NCBI RefSeq assembly: GCF_030694375.1
Contig: NZ_JAUXYL010000046.1
Location: 225,964-289,963 of the forward strand
Source of the DNA: Algoriphagus sp.
GTDB taxonomy: Bacteria > Bacteroidota > Bacteroidia > Cytophagales > Cyclobacteriaceae
Length of the DNA stretch: 64,000 bases
Direction of reading: 5' to 3'
Shown here: piece by piece, positions 8,881-17,970 of the stretch
How positions within the stretch are numbered: the first letter of the stretch is position 1
How the letters are laid out: every line of letters begins with the position of its first letter
Position numbers and translations under genes: made by a program
Notes under the pieces: generated by a model
The model's database searches: none
Seen by the model: only the letters and a program-made list of their open reading frames with translations
Told to the model about the DNA's origin: nothing

Positions 8881-9885
8881 TTATTCCGTACAATTCCTAC
8901 AGATTTCGATCTGAGTGCGATCGGCTAGCAATTGTTTTCGAAAATTGAAATAGGGCAAAGAATTCCAAATTGAGGTAAGCGATTGTTCCCCTAGCTCTCC
9001 CATCACATGACGGGCATCTTTGTCAAAGCAACAGGGGACGACCTTTCCGTCCCAGGTCACCACAGCCCCTTGCCACATTCTCCAACATTTGTTTTCCAGT
9101 TGCTTTTTCAGCTTCCATTTGCCTATCCCGTCAGGAATGTAACGGGAATATCCAAGGTTTGAAGGGATCAATTCAGAGCCGTTTTCGAAATCATAGATTT
9201 GGGTGGTTTTGAGTTGGAGTTCGTCAACCTCTAAAGCTTTAGCCCAAGATTTCAAGGCGGGAAGCTGATGCTCATTTTGTCCTGTTACCAAAAATTGGAG
9301 TACAATTCTCGGGAATTGTTGTCCGGTTTTTTTTCGCTCCGAAAGCAACCGCCTCAGTCCTTCCTGAACTTTATTCAGACTTCCCCCTATCCGGTATTGC
9401 TCATAGACTTCTTGCGTGATTCCATCCATGGATACGATCAGCTGCTTGAGCCCACTTTTCAAAATTGCGTCCACTTGATTTTCCCCGAGATAATGCGCGT
9501 TGGTAGAAGTAGAAGTGAAAATGTGTTTGTGATCAGCGTAGGTGACCATTTCCAGAAACCGGGGATTCAAAAAAGGCTCACCTTGAAAATAGAGATGTAA
9601 CCACGTAAGATGTCCTTTGACCTGATCAATGACCTTTTCATAAAGCGCTTCCTGCAGCATTCCCGTGGGACGGGAGAAGGATCTCAACCCGGATGGACAC
9701 TCTGGGCAGCGAAGATTGCATGAGGTCGTCGGTTCGATGCTGAGCGTTGTGGGTTTTCCCCAAATGATGGGCCTTTGGACGATTTGGCTCAAATGAAAAG
9801 AGCTTTTCAGCAAAAGGAAATTGAGGACTTTCCCAAAAGTCAGGTATCGAAAAAATGCCAGCCCGGTGATCCACCTGTTTTTCAC
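8881..9885 (-). CDS. Radical SAM/SPASM domain protein
   Basis: A 334-aa radical SAM enzyme. The [4Fe-4S] cysteines that bind SAM are C56, C60 and C63 in SCNLRCPECPSG (CxxxCxxC). A SPASM-type auxiliary cluster region follows at the C-terminus with CW near residue 272, VPCCFDKD and the final CRNC. Members of this broad family modify peptides, sugars or proteins. No precursor peptide is visible next to it, so the substrate is unknown. The start is a GTG at 9883-9885; no in-frame ATG is available before the first conserved strand. It lies upstream of the polysaccharide operon on the same strand, 278 bp away, so a role in polymer modification is possible but not shown. Confidence 0.85.
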   Translation of the reverse strand: MKNRWITGLAFFRYLTFGKVLNFLLLKSSFHLSQIVQRPIIWGKPTTLSIEPTTSCNLRCPECPSGLRSFSRPTGMLQEALYEKVIDQVKGHLTWLHLYFQGEPFLNPRFLEMVTYADHKHIFTSTSTNAHYLGENQVDAILKSGLKQLIVSMDGITQEVYEQYRIGGSLNKVQEGLRRLLSERKKTGQQFPRIVLQFLVTGQNEHQLPALKSWAKALEVDELQLKTTQIYDFENGSELIPSNLGYSRYIPDGIGKWKLKKQLENKCWRMWQGAVVTWDGKVVPCCFDKDARHVMGELGEQSLTSIWNSLPYFNFRKQLLADRTQIEICRNCTE

Positions 9886-10003
9886 TTTGGAAAATACGGA
9901 ATTAAGGAAGGAAGAAGCAAACGGAAAATTAGGATTGCCAGAGGAGAACGAATTGATGGATTAAGATTGGAATCCCTATTTTTGAATCTGAAACCAACAT
10001 CCC

Positions 10004-11008
10004 ATGAGGCCTACCCGAATTGCTTTTCTGATTCCGATCTTGATTTTAGTTTTCGCCTGTGGCAAAAAAAACCAAACCTGTGAATTGGATCCCGATATTC
10101 TTGATCAGGACATTGACTTGTCTATTACCCGTTTGGAGGATGAGTTCTTTGGTGCAAATACAGTAAAGGATTACTTGTTTCTGTTGGACAAGCATCCTGA
10201 ATTTGCTGAGGTGTACCTTCAGGAAAGCATGTATTTCTCTCCTGATTCACTCGCCGCCAGCCTACTCGAAATTCATCAGGATTCGGCTCTGCGGGTACTC
10301 TATGACTCAGTCAAAGTGGAGTTTGCGGATATTTCTGATATTGAAACTGACCTCAAAAATGCCTTCAAGTCCGTTAAATACTATTTCCCAGATTTCAAAA
10401 TACCCAAGGTTTATACCTTTGTCTCCGGCTTCAATTCGGATCTGATTGTTACGGACGACATGATTGTAATCGGTTTGGACTATTACCTACCTGCTGATCA
10501 CAGTTTTCAGCCCGATATTGCGCGATACATGGCTGTACGCTATGAACGTGAATATTTGGTTCCAATGATCGTGCTTGCCATTTCCTCCCGCTACAACATC
10601 ACTGACCCCACAAACAACACCTTGCTGTCTGAGATGATGTATTATGGGAAGGCTTATCATTTTGTCAAAGCAATTATGCCTTGCACCTCAGACCAGTTTA
10701 TCATTGGTTATACTCCGGAGGAAATTGCTGAATGCTTTGAAAATGAGGAGTTCATTTGGGCCCATTTTGTAGAAAATGAACTGCTTTACCAGACTAACCC
10801 CTTTGAAATCAGAAAATACATCGGAGAAGCCCCTTTTACGGATGCAATCTCCACAAAAGCCCCCGGAAGATTGGGACGATGGCTGGGCTGGAATATTGTG
10901 GACGACTATCAGTCCAACCAGAATGTAGACTTGGCAGTGCTGATGATGGAGTGGGATGTGGAGAAGATTTTCAGGCAGTCCGGATATCGACCGCGCCGCC
11001 CTGAGTAG
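10004..11008 (+). CDS. gldB: Gliding motility lipoprotein GldB
   Basis: A 334-aa lipoprotein. The signal peptide ends in the lipobox LVFACGKK, giving a lipidated Cys near residue 19. The body matches GldB: LDPDILDQDIDLSITRLEDEFF near the start, KYYFPDFKIPKVYTFVSGFN in the middle and a metallopeptidase-like helical C-terminal half (related to the DUF2268 fold). GldB is required for gliding in Flavobacterium johnsoniae, where it sits with gldC; here gldC is not adjacent. The 3' end overlaps the convergent glycosyltransferase gene by 38 bp. Confidence 0.87.
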   Translation: MRPTRIAFLIPILILVFACGKKNQTCELDPDILDQDIDLSITRLEDEFFGANTVKDYLFLLDKHPEFAEVYLQESMYFSPDSLAASLLEIHQDSALRVLYDSVKVEFADISDIETDLKNAFKSVKYYFPDFKIPKVYTFVSGFNSDLIVTDDMIVIGLDYYLPADHSFQPDIARYMAVRYEREYLVPMIVLAISSRYNITDPTNNTLLSEMMYYGKAYHFVKAIMPCTSDQFIIGYTPEEIAECFENEEFIWAHFVENELLYQTNPFEIRKYIGEAPFTDAISTKAPGRLGRWLGWNIVDDYQSNQNVDLAVLMMEWDVEKIFRQSGYRPRRPE

Positions 11009-12194
11009 TTGTTTTCGGCTGAGGGTTGATCAGTTCCAAAAGCCTGCTCACAGCAATTTCTTTTGAAAAATAGGTTTCTGCCAGTATTCTTGAGTTTTTG
11101 CTCAGGCGGTCGAGCGCTGTAGGATTTTCTTCCAGTTTTTCAAGCTTGGCAAAAGCAGCGTCCATTTTTCCGGGAAGACAGGAGATTCCAAGTTCGTAGG
11201 TTTTTACCAAGTCGTATACCCAGCCTTTGTGATTCACTATGATAGCCTTTCCGGCAGCCAAGGCGTCAAAAAACTTATTGGGACTGTTTGTCTTAAGTAC
11301 TGGCAAATGCGCAAAAGAAATCCATGCTAAATCTGCCAGGGAAAGGACTTCGTTTACCTTTTCCTTGGATCCGAAAGGGATGAACCAGACATTTTTCAGG
11401 TTTTTTGCTTTAGTGAGATCTCTTAACCTTTGCTCGAAACTTCCTGTTCCCATGATCAGAAACCCCCAGTTTTTTCCTCTTTTTTGGGCTATTTCAGCCA
11501 ATTCCAGCAATTCTTCCACGGCATTTACCTGACCCAATGCTCCGGTGTATACCAGTGTCAATCCGGCTGAAATCCCAAGCTCCACTGCTAATTTTTGATT
11601 TTTCTCTTTTGGATAAAATCGGTTCAGATCTGAAAAATTCGGAATCAAGGCTACCTCCCGCTGTGGGCTGATTTTCTGCAAATGGGCCGCTATCCCAGGA
11701 GAAAGGGCGACTAAACTCAAGGCCTGATCGTAAATTTTCCTTTCAAGGGAATAGAGCAGGGATTTTGTGACCGGATTACGGATTGCTCCAACTTGTATCG
11801 GGGCTTCCGGCCAAAGATCCCGCACTTCAAAAACATAGGGGATGGCCATTCTTTTTTTTACCCAAAGTCCTATCAGTCCCGTGGTGAGGGGGGTTGAGGT
11901 AATGTAGAGCAAATCCGGTCTTGGTAGCTTTTTTACCAGTTTTTTAGCTTTTGTTACAAAGCGCCAAAATGCCCAAATCCGCTTAAAAAAGCCGAACTTT
12001 TGGTCATAATCCACAGGCAGGTAATGAACCCGGATGCCGTCGATCCAGCGTTGATCATAATCGGATAAGGCATGCGTGGTAATCATTTCCACTTCAATTC
12101 CAGCCTCCACCATGCCTTTGGCTAGATGGTATGAGCGCACCGCTCCACCTTGATCGGGGGTTCGGAAATACTGATGGATGTAGATTACCTTCAT
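10971..12194 (-). CDS. Glycosyltransferase, GT4 family (WbuB-like)
   Basis: A 407-aa GT4 transferase. The N-terminus MKVIYIHQYFRTPDQGGAVR is typical of WbuB/WcaL-like enzymes, which act on cell-surface polysaccharide acceptors. The donor-binding half contains VYTGALGQVNAVEELLELA, then LKTNSPNKFFDALAAGKAI. The start is placed at the ATG 12192-12194, six codons inside the longest frame, because it overlaps the asnB stop as ATGA and begins the first beta strand. It follows asnB in an operon, suggesting asnB-like amidotransfer feeds the same sugar or peptide structure. The 3' end overlaps gldB tail to tail. Confidence 0.88.
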   Translation of the reverse strand: MKVIYIHQYFRTPDQGGAVRSYHLAKGMVEAGIEVEMITTHALSDYDQRWIDGIRVHYLPVDYDQKFGFFKRIWAFWRFVTKAKKLVKKLPRPDLLYITSTPLTTGLIGLWVKKRMAIPYVFEVRDLWPEAPIQVGAIRNPVTKSLLYSLERKIYDQALSLVALSPGIAAHLQKISPQREVALIPNFSDLNRFYPKEKNQKLAVELGISAGLTLVYTGALGQVNAVEELLELAEIAQKRGKNWGFLIMGTGSFEQRLRDLTKAKNLKNVWFIPFGSKEKVNEVLSLADLAWISFAHLPVLKTNSPNKFFDALAAGKAIIVNHKGWVYDLVKTYELGISCLPGKMDAAFAKLEKLEENPTALDRLSKNSRILAETYFSKEIAVSRLLELINPQPKTTTQGGAVDIRTA

Positions 12195-13963
12195 AGACGC
12201 AATTTCGACCATTCTGCCAAAAGAAACAGATTATAAAGGGTTAAGAATTGCGTTTTCACTCCTGACTCTGGATTCCGTAGGATTTGTCTTACCGTATCTG
12301 AAAAGTTTTCACCCTGTGTTTTATCAAACTCCTTGAGTGTAGCGAATACTCTTTTGGATAATTCTCCGGATTCGTTAAGCCACTCTTGCAATGGAAGTCC
12401 AAAACCAAACTTCTTTCGATCTGCAACCCAGCCAAGCTCATTTTCTCGAAGCAAATTCTTAATCCAGGGTTTGCCAAGGAGGAGTGCAGGATCTTCCACC
12501 CGTTGCCATAGCCCCAAAAGTGAGGAATCCAGATAGGGCGAGCGGCCTTCGATACCATGAGCCATCAGGGCATTGTCGTGGACTTTTAAAACGTCCTGTA
12601 CTAGGTAAACTTGCCGGTCAAAGTCCAGCATTCGCTTGTATACTGGTAATTTTGGATTGAAAATTCGCTCATAATCCCCGATCATTTCTGTTGGAGGGTT
12701 TTGCAAGGCGGAGAAATTCAGGAAGGTGGTATTGGGGTCAAGCTGGATTCCTGATGTGAACTTTTTCCAATTTTTTCCAAAAGGCAGTTTTTTTAAATAG
12801 TCTGCCCATTTGCACCAAAAACGCTGCAGTTGCAAATATTTATCAAATGCGGCATGTCGCTGATACCCACCCCAGAGCTCATCGGATCCTGCCCCTGAAA
12901 TCAGGACTTTTACCTCGGATTTGGCTTTTTTCCCAATCATCCAAGTCAGAAACCCTGCCGAATCTCCTATGGGAAGATCCACACTTCGGATGTATTCCTC
13001 CCAGTTTTCCAAGAAGGCCTTTTGGTCGATGTCAATGAGATGATGATCGGTTGGAATCTGTTTGGAAAACCGAATAGCTTGGTCTCCATCTGCGTATTTT
13101 GACCGGTACTTTTTCTCAACCTGAATGGTATATGCGGGTAGTGAAGTTCCGGTTTTTCTGTACCAAAGTGAGTATAGCAAACTACTGTCTGCGCCACCGC
13201 TCAGAAGCAATCCTACGGGTACATCAGCATGAAATTGATTGAGTACTGTTTTTTCCAGGAGTTTTGCGAAGGAGGTTTGACTTGGCGGTTCATTATTCCC
13301 TTGCGGTACCGGGAGCGTATCCCATCTGAAAGTGTCGTGTCTGAAAAGCGTACTGTATCTACCGGGTTTCCAGGCACTGATTCCTCGATGAAAGGTTTTT
13401 CCCGGAGCGGGAGCACGGAAATAAAAATAATGATCAACCTGATCCCAATCCGGGACATGAGCTTGAAAAGCTGTAATCCCTCTCAATTCTGAAGAGATGA
13501 CCAAATTATCTGGGCTTTGGGCATAATAGAGTGGTTTTTCGCCGTTTCGATCTCTTGCTACCAATACTGATTTGCTGATCAAGTCGATGTAAATGATCGA
13601 AAACATTCCATTGAGTTTTTCCAGGCCTTTTTGCCCAAAAATCTTCAGGTAATGCAATAAAACCTCGGTGTCGGATTGCGTGATGAATTCGATACCCATC
13701 TTGGTCAGTAGCCTCCTCAGTTCCTGAAAATTGTAAATTTCTCCATTCAAAATTAGCAGACTGTTGCCATCTGGAGCCCAAAATGGCTGGTCTGCATCTG
13801 GCCCATGATGAAGAATTTTGAGGCGATTTACGCCAATCCAAAGCCCGTTCCAGGGAGAATAGATGGCAGACTGATCCGGACCTCTGTGGTGAGTGGCATC
13901 GACCAAAGCCTGAATGGACTTTTTACTTGCCTTTTTGCCCCAAATTAAATGTATCCCGCACAT
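12191..13963 (-). CDS. asnB: Asparagine synthase (glutamine-hydrolysing) family protein
   Basis: A 590-aa two-domain amidotransferase. It begins MCGI, so Cys2 becomes the N-terminal nucleophile of the class II glutaminase domain (about residues 2-205, with LNGEIYNFQELR and SDTEVLLH). The synthetase domain carries the PP-loop LLSGGADSSLLYSLW (about 245) and LISGAGSDELWGGYQRH. In surface-polysaccharide clusters such AsnB-like proteins often amidate sugars or amino-acid decorations rather than make asparagine for growth, and its pairing with a glycosyltransferase supports that here. It directly abuts the nth stop upstream and overlaps the GT4 start downstream. Confidence 0.87.
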   Translation of the reverse strand: MCGIHLIWGKKASKKSIQALVDATHHRGPDQSAIYSPWNGLWIGVNRLKILHHGPDADQPFWAPDGNSLLILNGEIYNFQELRRLLTKMGIEFITQSDTEVLLHYLKIFGQKGLEKLNGMFSIIYIDLISKSVLVARDRNGEKPLYYAQSPDNLVISSELRGITAFQAHVPDWDQVDHYFYFRAPAPGKTFHRGISAWKPGRYSTLFRHDTFRWDTLPVPQGNNEPPSQTSFAKLLEKTVLNQFHADVPVGLLLSGGADSSLLYSLWYRKTGTSLPAYTIQVEKKYRSKYADGDQAIRFSKQIPTDHHLIDIDQKAFLENWEEYIRSVDLPIGDSAGFLTWMIGKKAKSEVKVLISGAGSDELWGGYQRHAAFDKYLQLQRFWCKWADYLKKLPFGKNWKKFTSGIQLDPNTTFLNFSALQNPPTEMIGDYERIFNPKLPVYKRMLDFDRQVYLVQDVLKVHDNALMAHGIEGRSPYLDSSLLGLWQRVEDPALLLGKPWIKNLLRENELGWVADRKKFGFGLPLQEWLNESGELSKRVFATLKEFDKTQGENFSDTVRQILRNPESGVKTQFLTLYNLFLLAEWSKLRL

Positions 13964-14635
13964 TTATTTTTGCACACCCTCCTTAGCTGCGATCTTGTTG
14001 GCCTTTTCGAAATACTTACAAAAATGGGTGATAGTGCATTCCTCACATTTGGGTCTGCGCGCTAGACAAGTATATCTCCCATGAAGAATCAGCCAATGAT
14101 GGGCTACGTGGATGTATTGTTTGGGGATGTGTTTGACAAGTTGTTTCTCCACATCATAGGGTGTTTTAGCAGTCAAAGGGACAAGGCCAAGTCGTCTGGA
14201 CACCCGGAAAACATGTGTGTCAACCGCCATATTGGGTTGATTCCATACTACAGAGGTGATGACATTGGCAGTTTTTCGGCCAACTCCGGGAAGTTTGGTT
14301 AGTTCATCGACGGTGGACGGAACCTCTCCGCCAAACTCCTCCATCAGCATTTTACCCAATCCGATCAGGTGTTTCGTTTTATTATTGGGATAGGAAATGG
14401 AGCGGATGTAGGGGAAAAGTTCATCAAAATGAGTCGCCGCCAAATGTGCTGGGGTGGGAAAATGCTCAAAAAGAGTTCGTGTTACAATATTTACACGCTT
14501 GTCTGTACATTGGGCAGAGAGGACCACAGCTACCAAGAGCTGGAAGGGATTTTCGTATTGAAGTTCCGTTTCAGCTATGGGCATGTTTTCCGAAAAGTGA
14601 GAAATAAAAGCTTCGTATCGCTGTTTTTTAAGCAT
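13964..14635 (-). CDS. nth: Endonuclease III
   Basis: A 223-aa DNA glycosylase/AP lyase of base-excision repair that removes oxidised pyrimidines. The helix-hairpin-helix LPGVGRKTANV contains the catalytic Lys121, and Asp139 in VDTHVFR is the second catalytic residue, at positions nearly identical to the E. coli enzyme. The iron-sulfur loop is complete: C-x6-C-x2-C-x5-C in CLARRPKCEECTITHFC. The stop codon immediately precedes the ATG of asnB. Confidence 0.96.
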   Translation of the reverse strand: MLKKQRYEAFISHFSENMPIAETELQYENPFQLLVAVVLSAQCTDKRVNIVTRTLFEHFPTPAHLAATHFDELFPYIRSISYPNNKTKHLIGLGKMLMEEFGGEVPSTVDELTKLPGVGRKTANVITSVVWNQPNMAVDTHVFRVSRRLGLVPLTAKTPYDVEKQLVKHIPKQYIHVAHHWLILHGRYTCLARRPKCEECTITHFCKYFEKANKIAAKEGVQK

Positions 14636-14815
14636 GAATAAGTTCTAGTTGGAAACGGAGGATAAGATAGGTATAATTGGAATATTGGAAGATTTGAAAA
14701 TTGAAAAATTAGGCGACATTTTTTTATTGCTTCAAAGAAGTAGGATTTAATTTCAAACGTTTATAACCAACAGATTTTTGGTGCTTTTGGGTATATTTAA
14801 GAAAATATCAGAGTC

Positions 14816-15028
14816 ATGGAAGCGATCATTTTAAAAAGTAAATCGTCCAAAAATTTGAAGCAAATCAAAGAGCTTGCCATAGCTCTTGGCGTTGAGTTTT
14901 CAATTATCAAAGACGAGTTGGCCGAAGATTTAGCTTTGGCAAATGCCATCGAAAGTGGGAAGACTGGAGAATATGTGGACTTAGCTAATTTTTTGAGCGA
15001 ACTGAAAAATGAAAATTCTGATAGATAA
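14816..15028 (+). CDS. Putative antitoxin of a RelE/ParE-type module (DUF2683-like)
   Basis: A 70-aa protein beginning MEAIILKSKSSKNLKQI, then an acidic middle (KDELAEDLALANAIESG). Small Bacteroidota proteins of this pattern typically sit directly before RelE/ParE-family toxins and are assigned as antitoxins. The gene overlaps the following toxin frame by 20 bp, the usual arrangement for such pairs. The partner appears broken, so this antitoxin may be an orphan. Confidence 0.7.
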   Translation: MEAIILKSKSSKNLKQIKELAIALGVEFSIIKDELAEDLALANAIESGKTGEYVDLANFLSELKNENSDR

Positions 15029-15275
15029 ATCCTTTTATAAGGACTGGAAGAAAATCAAAGACCAAGATCTTAATCAGAAAGTTTTGAGTTTCATTGTGGA
15101 AATTCAAAAAGCTGAGTCCCTCAGTTCCCTTTCAAACTTGAAAAAATTAGTAGGCACAAAGAGTTACTTTAAAGAAAGGCTTTGAAATTATCGTGTTGGA
15201 TTACTATGGAAAAATGACCATCTGATTTTTATTCGAATCCTTCACAGAAAGGATATTTACAGGTTTTTCCCCTAA
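15009..15275 (+). pseudogene. RelE/ParE-family toxin with an in-frame TGA
   Basis: Translated from the ATG at 15009, the frame reads MKILIDKSFYKDWKKIK and continues to KSYFKERL, then TGA at 15183-15185, then NYRVGLLWKNDHLIFIRIL and HRKDIYRFFP to a TAA at 15273-15275. The second half is the hallmark C-terminus of the family (R-x-G-[DN]-Y-R-[IV]-G and HRKDIY+xFP). The stop sits exactly where the family has glycine, so a single GGA to TGA change is the simplest explanation. Without readthrough the product is 58 residues and lacks the catalytic C-terminal strands. Confidence 0.75.
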
Positions 15276-15293
15276 AAATTTAACTTCAATGTT

Positions 15294-16415
15294 TTGAAAA
15301 AAACTATCATAATCATTCTAATGACCTTTATTTCTCTGGGAGGAATTTCCCAAACCCGCCCACGTGAACTCGGTATTCCCTTTGGCGTGCTACCCACGGG
15401 CCAGCTTAACTCCATCACAGATGTGAAAGGCTTGAAAGTCGGCCATTTTACTATAATCGAAGGGGAGAATATCCGAACCGGCGTGACAGCAATTTTGCCT
15501 CATGGAGGAAATCTTTTTCAGGAGAAAGTGCCAGCGGCCATTTTTGTGGGAAATGGATTCGGCAAGTTGGCCGGAGTGACGCAGGTACAGGAGTTGGGAA
15601 ATATCGAGTCTCCGATCATTCTTACCAATACGCTTAGCGTTGCCGCGGGAATTGAAGGGGTGGTGCACTATTCGCTGTCCCAGCCGGGAAATGAACAAAT
15701 CCAATCTGTCAATGCTGTGGTCGGAGAAACAAACGACGGCTACCTGAATGACATTCGAGGGATGCATATTAGTTCAGATGAAGTCATTGAAGCTATTCAA
15801 AATGCCACATCCGGTCCTGTTGAAGAGGGGAATGTCGGTGCCGGAACGGGTACAGTTTGCTTTGGCTGGAAAGGAGGAATCGGGTCTTCTTCGCGAAAGC
15901 TGCCCGAAAGCCTCGGAGGATATACAGTTGGTGTTCTGGTCCAGACCAATTTTGGCGGAAACTTGCAGATTGCAGGTGTTCCCGTCGGGGAAAAGCTTGG
16001 AAAGTACCCTTTCAAAGATGCGCTGGAAAAGTCTGACGGCAGTTGCATGATTATCGTGGCGACTGATGCTCCGGTTTTGGAGCGAAATCTGGAGCGCATG
16101 GCTCAGCGTGCGATGATGGGTTTGGCAAAGACGGGAGGAATCGCATCCAATGGCTCGGGAGATTATGTAATCGCTTTTTCCACAGCAGAGGGCCTGCGAA
16201 TACCTCATTCTATTCCTTCTCAATTGCTTCAGAAAGCCGAATTTCTCGGAAATGATGACATGACTTCGCTTTTCCTCGCAGTAATCGAGGCAACAGAGGA
16301 AGCGATTATTAATTCACTTTTTGCAGCGGAAACGATGGTGGGAAAAGACGGAAGAAAAGTGGAGGCGTTGCCGAAGGAAAAAGTTTTAGATTGGGTGAAA
16401 AAGGGAAATCATTAA
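15294..16415 (+). CDS. DmpA/BapA-type aminopeptidase (P1/S58 family), exported
   Basis: A 373-aa N-terminal nucleophile peptidase. An N-terminal hydrophobic signal (MKKTIIIILMTFISLGGISQ) suggests export. The family signature is complete: GIPFGVLPTG, ITDVKGLKVGH, and the self-cleavage site Gly249-Ser250 in SDGSCMIIVATDAP, where Ser250 becomes the N-terminal nucleophile of the beta chain. Ser288 in NGSGD lies 38 residues later, as in DmpA from Ochrobactrum. DmpA acts on D- or L-aminoacyl amides, and BapA acts on beta-peptides; the specificity here is not readable. It stands alone on the plus strand after the toxin remnant. Confidence 0.9.
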   Translation: MKKTIIIILMTFISLGGISQTRPRELGIPFGVLPTGQLNSITDVKGLKVGHFTIIEGENIRTGVTAILPHGGNLFQEKVPAAIFVGNGFGKLAGVTQVQELGNIESPIILTNTLSVAAGIEGVVHYSLSQPGNEQIQSVNAVVGETNDGYLNDIRGMHISSDEVIEAIQNATSGPVEEGNVGAGTGTVCFGWKGGIGSSSRKLPESLGGYTVGVLVQTNFGGNLQIAGVPVGEKLGKYPFKDALEKSDGSCMIIVATDAPVLERNLERMAQRAMMGLAKTGGIASNGSGDYVIAFSTAEGLRIPHSIPSQLLQKAEFLGNDDMTSLFLAVIEATEEAIINSLFAAETMVGKDGRKVEALPKEKVLDWVKKGNH

Positions 16416-16418
16416 TTC

Positions 16419-17795
16419 TCACATCCTTATTCGCCATTCCTTCGGAAAATAGTTATTCACACGATTTCCCAAGTTTTTGACCCAACCCAGCGGAAGATTT
16501 TGATAAGTCATCAGCACCCAGCCAATAGGCAGATCGGCGATTTCCTGATCGTTTTTTCGGAGAAAATCCAAAGCTTGGTCCAAGTTGAGTTCGTGGGTAG
16601 CGAAACCATTTTTTGGCAAGGTGGAAAGTGCCCATTCGTGGCTCGGAATCCAGTCGTTTTTTTGCTTTTTCCCCAACTCTACTCCGAAATACCGCAAACT
16701 CAGATGCAATGCAATCCGCTCAAAATGTCTGAAAAAGGCTTGGTTAATTCTGAATATTGAGTCGTTGAGACTGTAGTATTTGCCTTTTCCTTCGAATCCT
16801 AATTCTGTATCGAATCCTAGTTCTTCCCGCTCATTGATGGATTTCAGAACTGGGTGTTTGAAGTCCTTGATTTTTCCAGGTTCCTGCGAGGAGGCGGAAT
16901 CTGGCCGCTTTAGAATGGTGATAAAAAAGCCCTCACCTTCTACCTTATGAGGGAAAAATCGGTATCCGAAAAATGTCCCATCGGGAGTTTCCACTTGAGA
17001 TTCTACGATATTCCAACTTGGGTCGAACGGAATTTGAACGGGTTCAAAAGCAAATTCCTCCGTAAGAAATTGGATCATTTCCTCGTTTTCCTGCTTATTG
17101 AAAGTGCAAGTTGAATAGATTAAGTAACCACCCCCTTTGACCAAGGCCCCGGCCTTGTCCATGATCCGCTTCTGTCTCGATGAGCAAAGATTGACATGAT
17201 CAGGTGACCACTCTTCCCGGGCTTGTGGATCTTTTCTGAACATCCCTTCGCCGGAGCATGGAGCATCCACCAAGACCAATTCAAAAAAACCTTCCAAGGG
17301 CTCAAAATGGTCAGGATCATTGTTGGAGACGATGATATTTCCCAATCCCCACTTGATGGCATTTTCTTTAAGGGTTTGGGCCCGCGATTGTATGACTTCG
17401 TTGGCTACCAGAAGGCCTTCACCTCCTAAATAAGCGGAAAGCAATGTGCTTTTTCCGCCAGGTGCTGCGGCCAAATCAAGATAAATTCCTTTGGGAATCT
17501 GAAGGCTATCAAGGATATGTTCGATAAACATAGACGAAGCTTCCTGCACGTAATAGGCGCCTGCCTGAAATGCGGGGTCAAGGGTGAAACTTGGGCGATC
17601 TTCTAGAAAAAAACCTTGTCTGGACCAAGGAATTGGAGAATTTGGCCAGTTTAGAGTGAACGGTTTGGCCGAATTCAGACGAATGGAGGTACGTGGTGTT
17701 TGGTTGACTGCAGTTTTAAAAGCTTCGAATTCTTCTTTTCCCAAAAGTGAAAACATTTGAGACTCGAATTCTGCGGGCAGTTTTATTTCGGACAT
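16419..17795 (-). CDS. RNA (cytosine-5-)-methyltransferase, NOL1/NOP2/Sun family (RsmF-like)
   Basis: A 458-aa SAM-dependent RNA m5C methyltransferase. The core (about residues 90-300) holds the SAM-binding DLAAAPGGKSTLL loop and the two catalytic cysteines in DAPCSGEGMFRK and YSTCTFNKQENE. The long C-terminal part, with a PUA-like RNA-binding region, matches RsmF/YebU-type 16S rRNA methyltransferases of about 450-480 aa. It is convergent with the peptidase gene, with only 3 bp between them. Which rRNA base it modifies is inferred from family resemblance. Confidence 0.88.
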   Translation of the reverse strand: MSEIKLPAEFESQMFSLLGKEEFEAFKTAVNQTPRTSIRLNSAKPFTLNWPNSPIPWSRQGFFLEDRPSFTLDPAFQAGAYYVQEASSMFIEHILDSLQIPKGIYLDLAAAPGGKSTLLSAYLGGEGLLVANEVIQSRAQTLKENAIKWGLGNIIVSNNDPDHFEPLEGFFELVLVDAPCSGEGMFRKDPQAREEWSPDHVNLCSSRQKRIMDKAGALVKGGGYLIYSTCTFNKQENEEMIQFLTEEFAFEPVQIPFDPSWNIVESQVETPDGTFFGYRFFPHKVEGEGFFITILKRPDSASSQEPGKIKDFKHPVLKSINEREELGFDTELGFEGKGKYYSLNDSIFRINQAFFRHFERIALHLSLRYFGVELGKKQKNDWIPSHEWALSTLPKNGFATHELNLDQALDFLRKNDQEIADLPIGWVLMTYQNLPLGWVKNLGNRVNNYFPKEWRIRM

Positions 17796-17812
17796 GAGGC
17801 AAAGATAGGGAT

Positions 17813-17937
17813 CAGTAGGCAGTATTTAGTAAGCAGTTAGCAGGCGGTAGAAAGCAATGGGCAGATTCTAATAGGCGTTCAGCAGTGTTCATTTGCAAAT
17901 TTTTTGCCTACTGCCAACTGGCTACAGCCTACTCCAA
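17813..17937. repeat. Degenerate GCAGTWGGCAG-type intergenic repeat
   Basis: The 175-bp gap between two divergent genes is filled with imperfect short units of the type AGTAGGCAGTA, AGTAAGCAGTTAGCAG and TGCCTACTGCC. The first and last units (about 17816-17824 and 17909-17918) are inverted relative to each other. This is a low-complexity, degenerate repeat rather than a gene; the promoter of the DUF1304 gene must lie at its right end. Confidence 0.5.
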
Positions 17938-17970
17938 AATTTCTTATCTTGATGATAAACTAGCGAATCT

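Noticed and set aside
8701..8928. 75-codon plus-strand open frame in the gap before the polysaccharide operon
   Set aside because: It overlaps the 3' end of the radical SAM gene on the other strand, contains part of that gene's complement, and shows no recognisable family or operon context.
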